A stretch of 64,000 nt of DNA from Collybia mongolica. Its lineage: Eukaryota > Basidiomycota > Agaricomycetes > Agaricales > Clitocybaceae. The stretch spans positions 1,426,001-1,490,000 of the forward strand of contig JAAXNY010000006.1 in assembly GCA_013420905.1 (NCBI GenBank), in the 5' to 3' direction. How positions within the stretch are numbered: position 1 is the first letter of the stretch; every line of letters begins with the position of its first letter. Below the pieces are notes generated by a model that saw nothing but the letters and a program-made list of their open reading frames with translations, made no database searches and was not told the DNA's origin. The position numbers were made by a program, and so were the translations under genes. This document shows positions 61,834 through 64,000 of the stretch, piece after piece.

Positions 61834-64000
61834 ATGCGCGCGTTTGCTTTACTGGCTTCTGGCCTTTTCGCCCTCGGGGCAGTAGCTTTCGATAACAGTC
61901 GCTACGACAATGTGAGTTTCTTTCAGTAATACCTTATCCAGTACTTAAGATGTTATTACCAGGTCGCTGTGTATAATATACCAATATGTTCTACACAATC
62001 AGAACATGCTAATTGTTTTCCTTTTTGATTTTAGTTATTGGGGCCAAAATTCCTACGGCGCAGCGCATGGAACCGACACCGCCAATTTCCAGAAACGTCT
62101 ATCCTTTTACTGCAATGTAAGCTTCATCGTTGATCTTCCTAATTTTACTACTACAGAATTTCAGGACAATGCTATTGATGTTTTCCCAGTAGCATTTTTG
62201 AATGTTTTCTTCGGTCCCGGAGGAGCTCCTTCTATCAATCTTGCAAACGTGGGCTCCTTTTTTCGTGATAGAGATCACCAATATACATGACTCATAATCC
62301 AGATTTGCAATCCGACGGATAACGGAACATTCCCCGGCACTAACCTGGCTAACTGTGCATCTCTTGCCACTGACATAACCTCCTGTCAAGCTAAAGGAAA
62401 AATTGTCACGCTGAGTCTTGGAGGTGCCACTGGTTCTGTTGGGTTCCAATCAGACAGCCAAGCTTCGACTTTCGCGCAAACTATCTGGGACATGTTCCTG
62501 GGTGGCTCCTCGTCAACTCGTCCCTTCGGTAATGCCGTACTTGATGGGTCTGTTTGCTCACTTTTATGATTGAGTTCACAGCTGAGACAGTATAGGATTG
62601 ACCTTGATATCGAAGGCGGGGGATCAACTAGCTATGCAACCTTCGTCAACAAAATTCGGTCACTTGCCAGTGGTGCCAGTAAGAAGTAAGTCGCATCGCA
62701 TCGTTCCTGATTTGGCCTGACCGAGATTCAGATACTATGTAACCGCTGCACCTCAATGTGTCTTCCCGGATGGCGCCCTGGGAGGGGTTTTGAACTCAGC
62801 AGTCTTTGATGCAATCTACGGCAAGTTATCTAAAATGACATGATCAACACATACTCATCTTCTGCGCATCTATCATCCTTTAGTCCAGTAAGAGCAGCAC
62901 GGGACTTTCGATGACACTGACTTACCCCGACCATCAGGTTCTACAACAATCCATGTGGCCTTCAAGCATTCAATTCTGCCAATGTAAGTTTACTTAATTA
63001 CTGCGATAAGCTTTTCTTACAAGCATTCAGGGTTGGAATTTCGGGATCTGGTATGTAGCTAACATGGTGCGACTCCCATTCCCCATTCATGGTCCTGCCT
63101 CCATCCCAGGGACAACTGGGCACGAGTCACAAGCCCGAACAAGAATGTCAAAGTCTATATCGGCGCACCAGCCTCTAGCACCGCTGCCGGTTCAGGTTTC
63201 GTGAGCATTGACACATTACGGAGCATTTCTACTCAGATGAGGAAGAGTTTCCCTTCGTTCGGGGGGGTTATGTTATGGGATGCTTCGCAAGCTTACGGTG
63301 AGTTTGATTACATCAAACACAGTCGCCTGAGTCATGTTTCCCCCTCTCCAGCTAATAACCGGTACGATTCTGCCATTAAGAACAGCCTGGTTGCTGCAGG
63401 AGGGACAGGTTTCACCTTCCCATCGTGTTCTGCCCCCCCTTTCGTTGCTGGAACGAACTACCCGGGCGGTTCAAAGGTGTCATTCGGAGGGTACGTTGTT
63501 ATCTTCTCTCTCTTGACCTCTAAACTGAAATCCTGCACGAAGATATATTTGGCAGGTACGATCTACCCTGTCCCACTATCATCATTCTGTTAATTACAAA
63601 TATAGGCCAAATGGTTTGCATCAGCCCAACCAGCCAGTAATCCGAATGGTGATTGGAGTGCAAGTGAGTTGCTTGGAAAACTAGGTCAACAATATAATTT
63701 AAGCCTCGTAGTCAGCGCGTGCACAGGAGCTGGAACCCCAACTACCACTGCAAACCCCACTTCCACTCCAGGAGGTAGCTGTGCAGGGATTGCTGCTTGG
63801 TCTAGTAGCGCAGTTTACACTGGTGGCGCTCAGGTCGTATACAGGTGACTTCGAGCACCAAAAATATCCCTGTATGAGGACTCACGATTTCTTGCAGCTC
63901 TCATCTTTGGAATGCCCAATGGTGGACTCAAGGAGATACTCCAGGAGGTACGTAACCAATGAATGATGATGTTACGGCACCGGTAATGACCATACGATTA
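61834..64000 (+). CDS. GH18 endochitinase with chitin-binding modules, 3' end outside window
   Basis: Secreted enzyme cutting chitin, for wall remodelling or nutrient release. ATG 61834 opens a signal peptide ([18 protein letters not shown]). The class III-type core reads [35 protein letters not shown], the catalytic D-x-D-x-E in [12 protein letters not shown] (about 62550-62620), [43 protein letters not shown] and [13 protein letters not shown]. Two W/Y-rich stretches follow, both CBM5/12-like: [20 protein letters not shown] with AKWFASA, and [20 protein letters not shown] with NAQWW. Several conserved residues can only be read through tiny exons: 61963-61970 (8 bases), 62884-62887 (4 bases, behind a GC donor at 62821), 63031-63050 (20 bases) and 63543-63555 (13 bases). 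The gene continues past 64000. Confidence 0.9.
61963..61970 (+). other. Chitinase microexon, 8 bases
   Basis: Exon 1 ends GACAAT before gtgagt (61912). The 8 bases GTCGCTGT lie between an ag (61961-61962) and a gt (61971). The next exon begins TTATTGGGG at 62035. Joining gives DN-VAV-YWGQNS, the conserved start of the GH18 barrel. Skipping it shifts frame. Confidence 0.75.
62884..62887 (+). other. Chitinase microexon, 4 bases, behind a GC-AG intron
   Basis: The upstream exon ends AATCTACG at 62820 and is followed by gcaagt, a GC donor. The intron ends tcctttag at 62883, TCCA follows, then gtaaga. The next exon opens GTTCTAC at 62938. Only this path restores AIY-V-Q-FYNNPCG; a single intron to 62938 shifts frame. 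Confidence 0.65.
63543..63555 (+). other. Chitinase microexon, 13 bases
   Basis: Bases ATATATTTGGCAG lie between ag at 63541-63542 and gtacga at 63556. They join TTCGGAGG (ending 63490) to GCCAAATGG (63606), giving SFGG-YIWQ-AKWFAS, the chitin-binding core. Confidence 0.75.

Overview
This window is nuclear DNA from a filamentous fungus, most likely a basidiomycete of the mushroom class (Agaricomycetes). The evidence is compact genes split by many introns of about 50 bases with GT-AG ends and short exons, intergenic gaps of 0.1-2 kb, nuclear tRNA genes with introns, a basidiomycete-like histone H3 (C-terminal half with [10 protein letters not shown] and RRLRGERS), chitin-wall enzymes, and no bacterial features. 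Gene limits below come from joining reading frames by hand at splice signals that restore family-conserved protein sequence. Outer limits are mostly firm; some internal exon edges and a few starts are inferred.

Left third (1-21 kb): a SAC1 phosphoinositide phosphatase cut by the window edge, a NAP/SET histone chaperone, a GPI-anchored chitin deacetylase, an SR-protein kinase (minus strand), an STE20/FRAY-type kinase, COP9 signalosome subunit 6, the MCM5 replicative helicase subunit, two convergent lysine tRNA genes and a C2H2 zinc-finger regulator.

Middle (21-44.2 kb): an NRAMP metal transporter, Mediator subunit MED6, AP-3 sigma, an ecdysoneless/SGT1-type protein divergent from V-ATPase subunit F, TIM21, histone H3, a 366-bp fold-back inverted repeat, a PhyH-type 2-oxoglutarate dioxygenase, a mitochondrial chalcone-isomerase-fold protein (AIM18 type), and the very large proteasome activator BLM10/PA200 with its C-terminal Tyr-Tyr-Ala.

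Right third (44.2-64 kb): a tandem CCCH (TTP-like) RNA-binding protein behind a long gene-free leader, a choline/ethanolamine kinase, a DHA2-type MFS transporter, the mitochondrial DnaJ MDJ1, a small SET-domain protein divergent from casein kinase 2 alpha, and a secreted GH18 chitinase running off the right edge.

Most of the content is conserved eukaryotic housekeeping machinery, and neighbours are not functionally linked in the manner of an operon or biosynthetic cluster. I found no convincing new multi-gene system. The features most worth a second look are small: a chitinase gene whose conserved core can only be read through 8-, 4-, 20- and 13-base microexons, one of them behind a GC splice donor; a fold-back element upstream of histone H3; two lysine tRNA genes with different anticodons whose mature sequences differ at two bases while their introns are unrelated; and a histone H3 tail two residues longer than the canonical one around Lys27.
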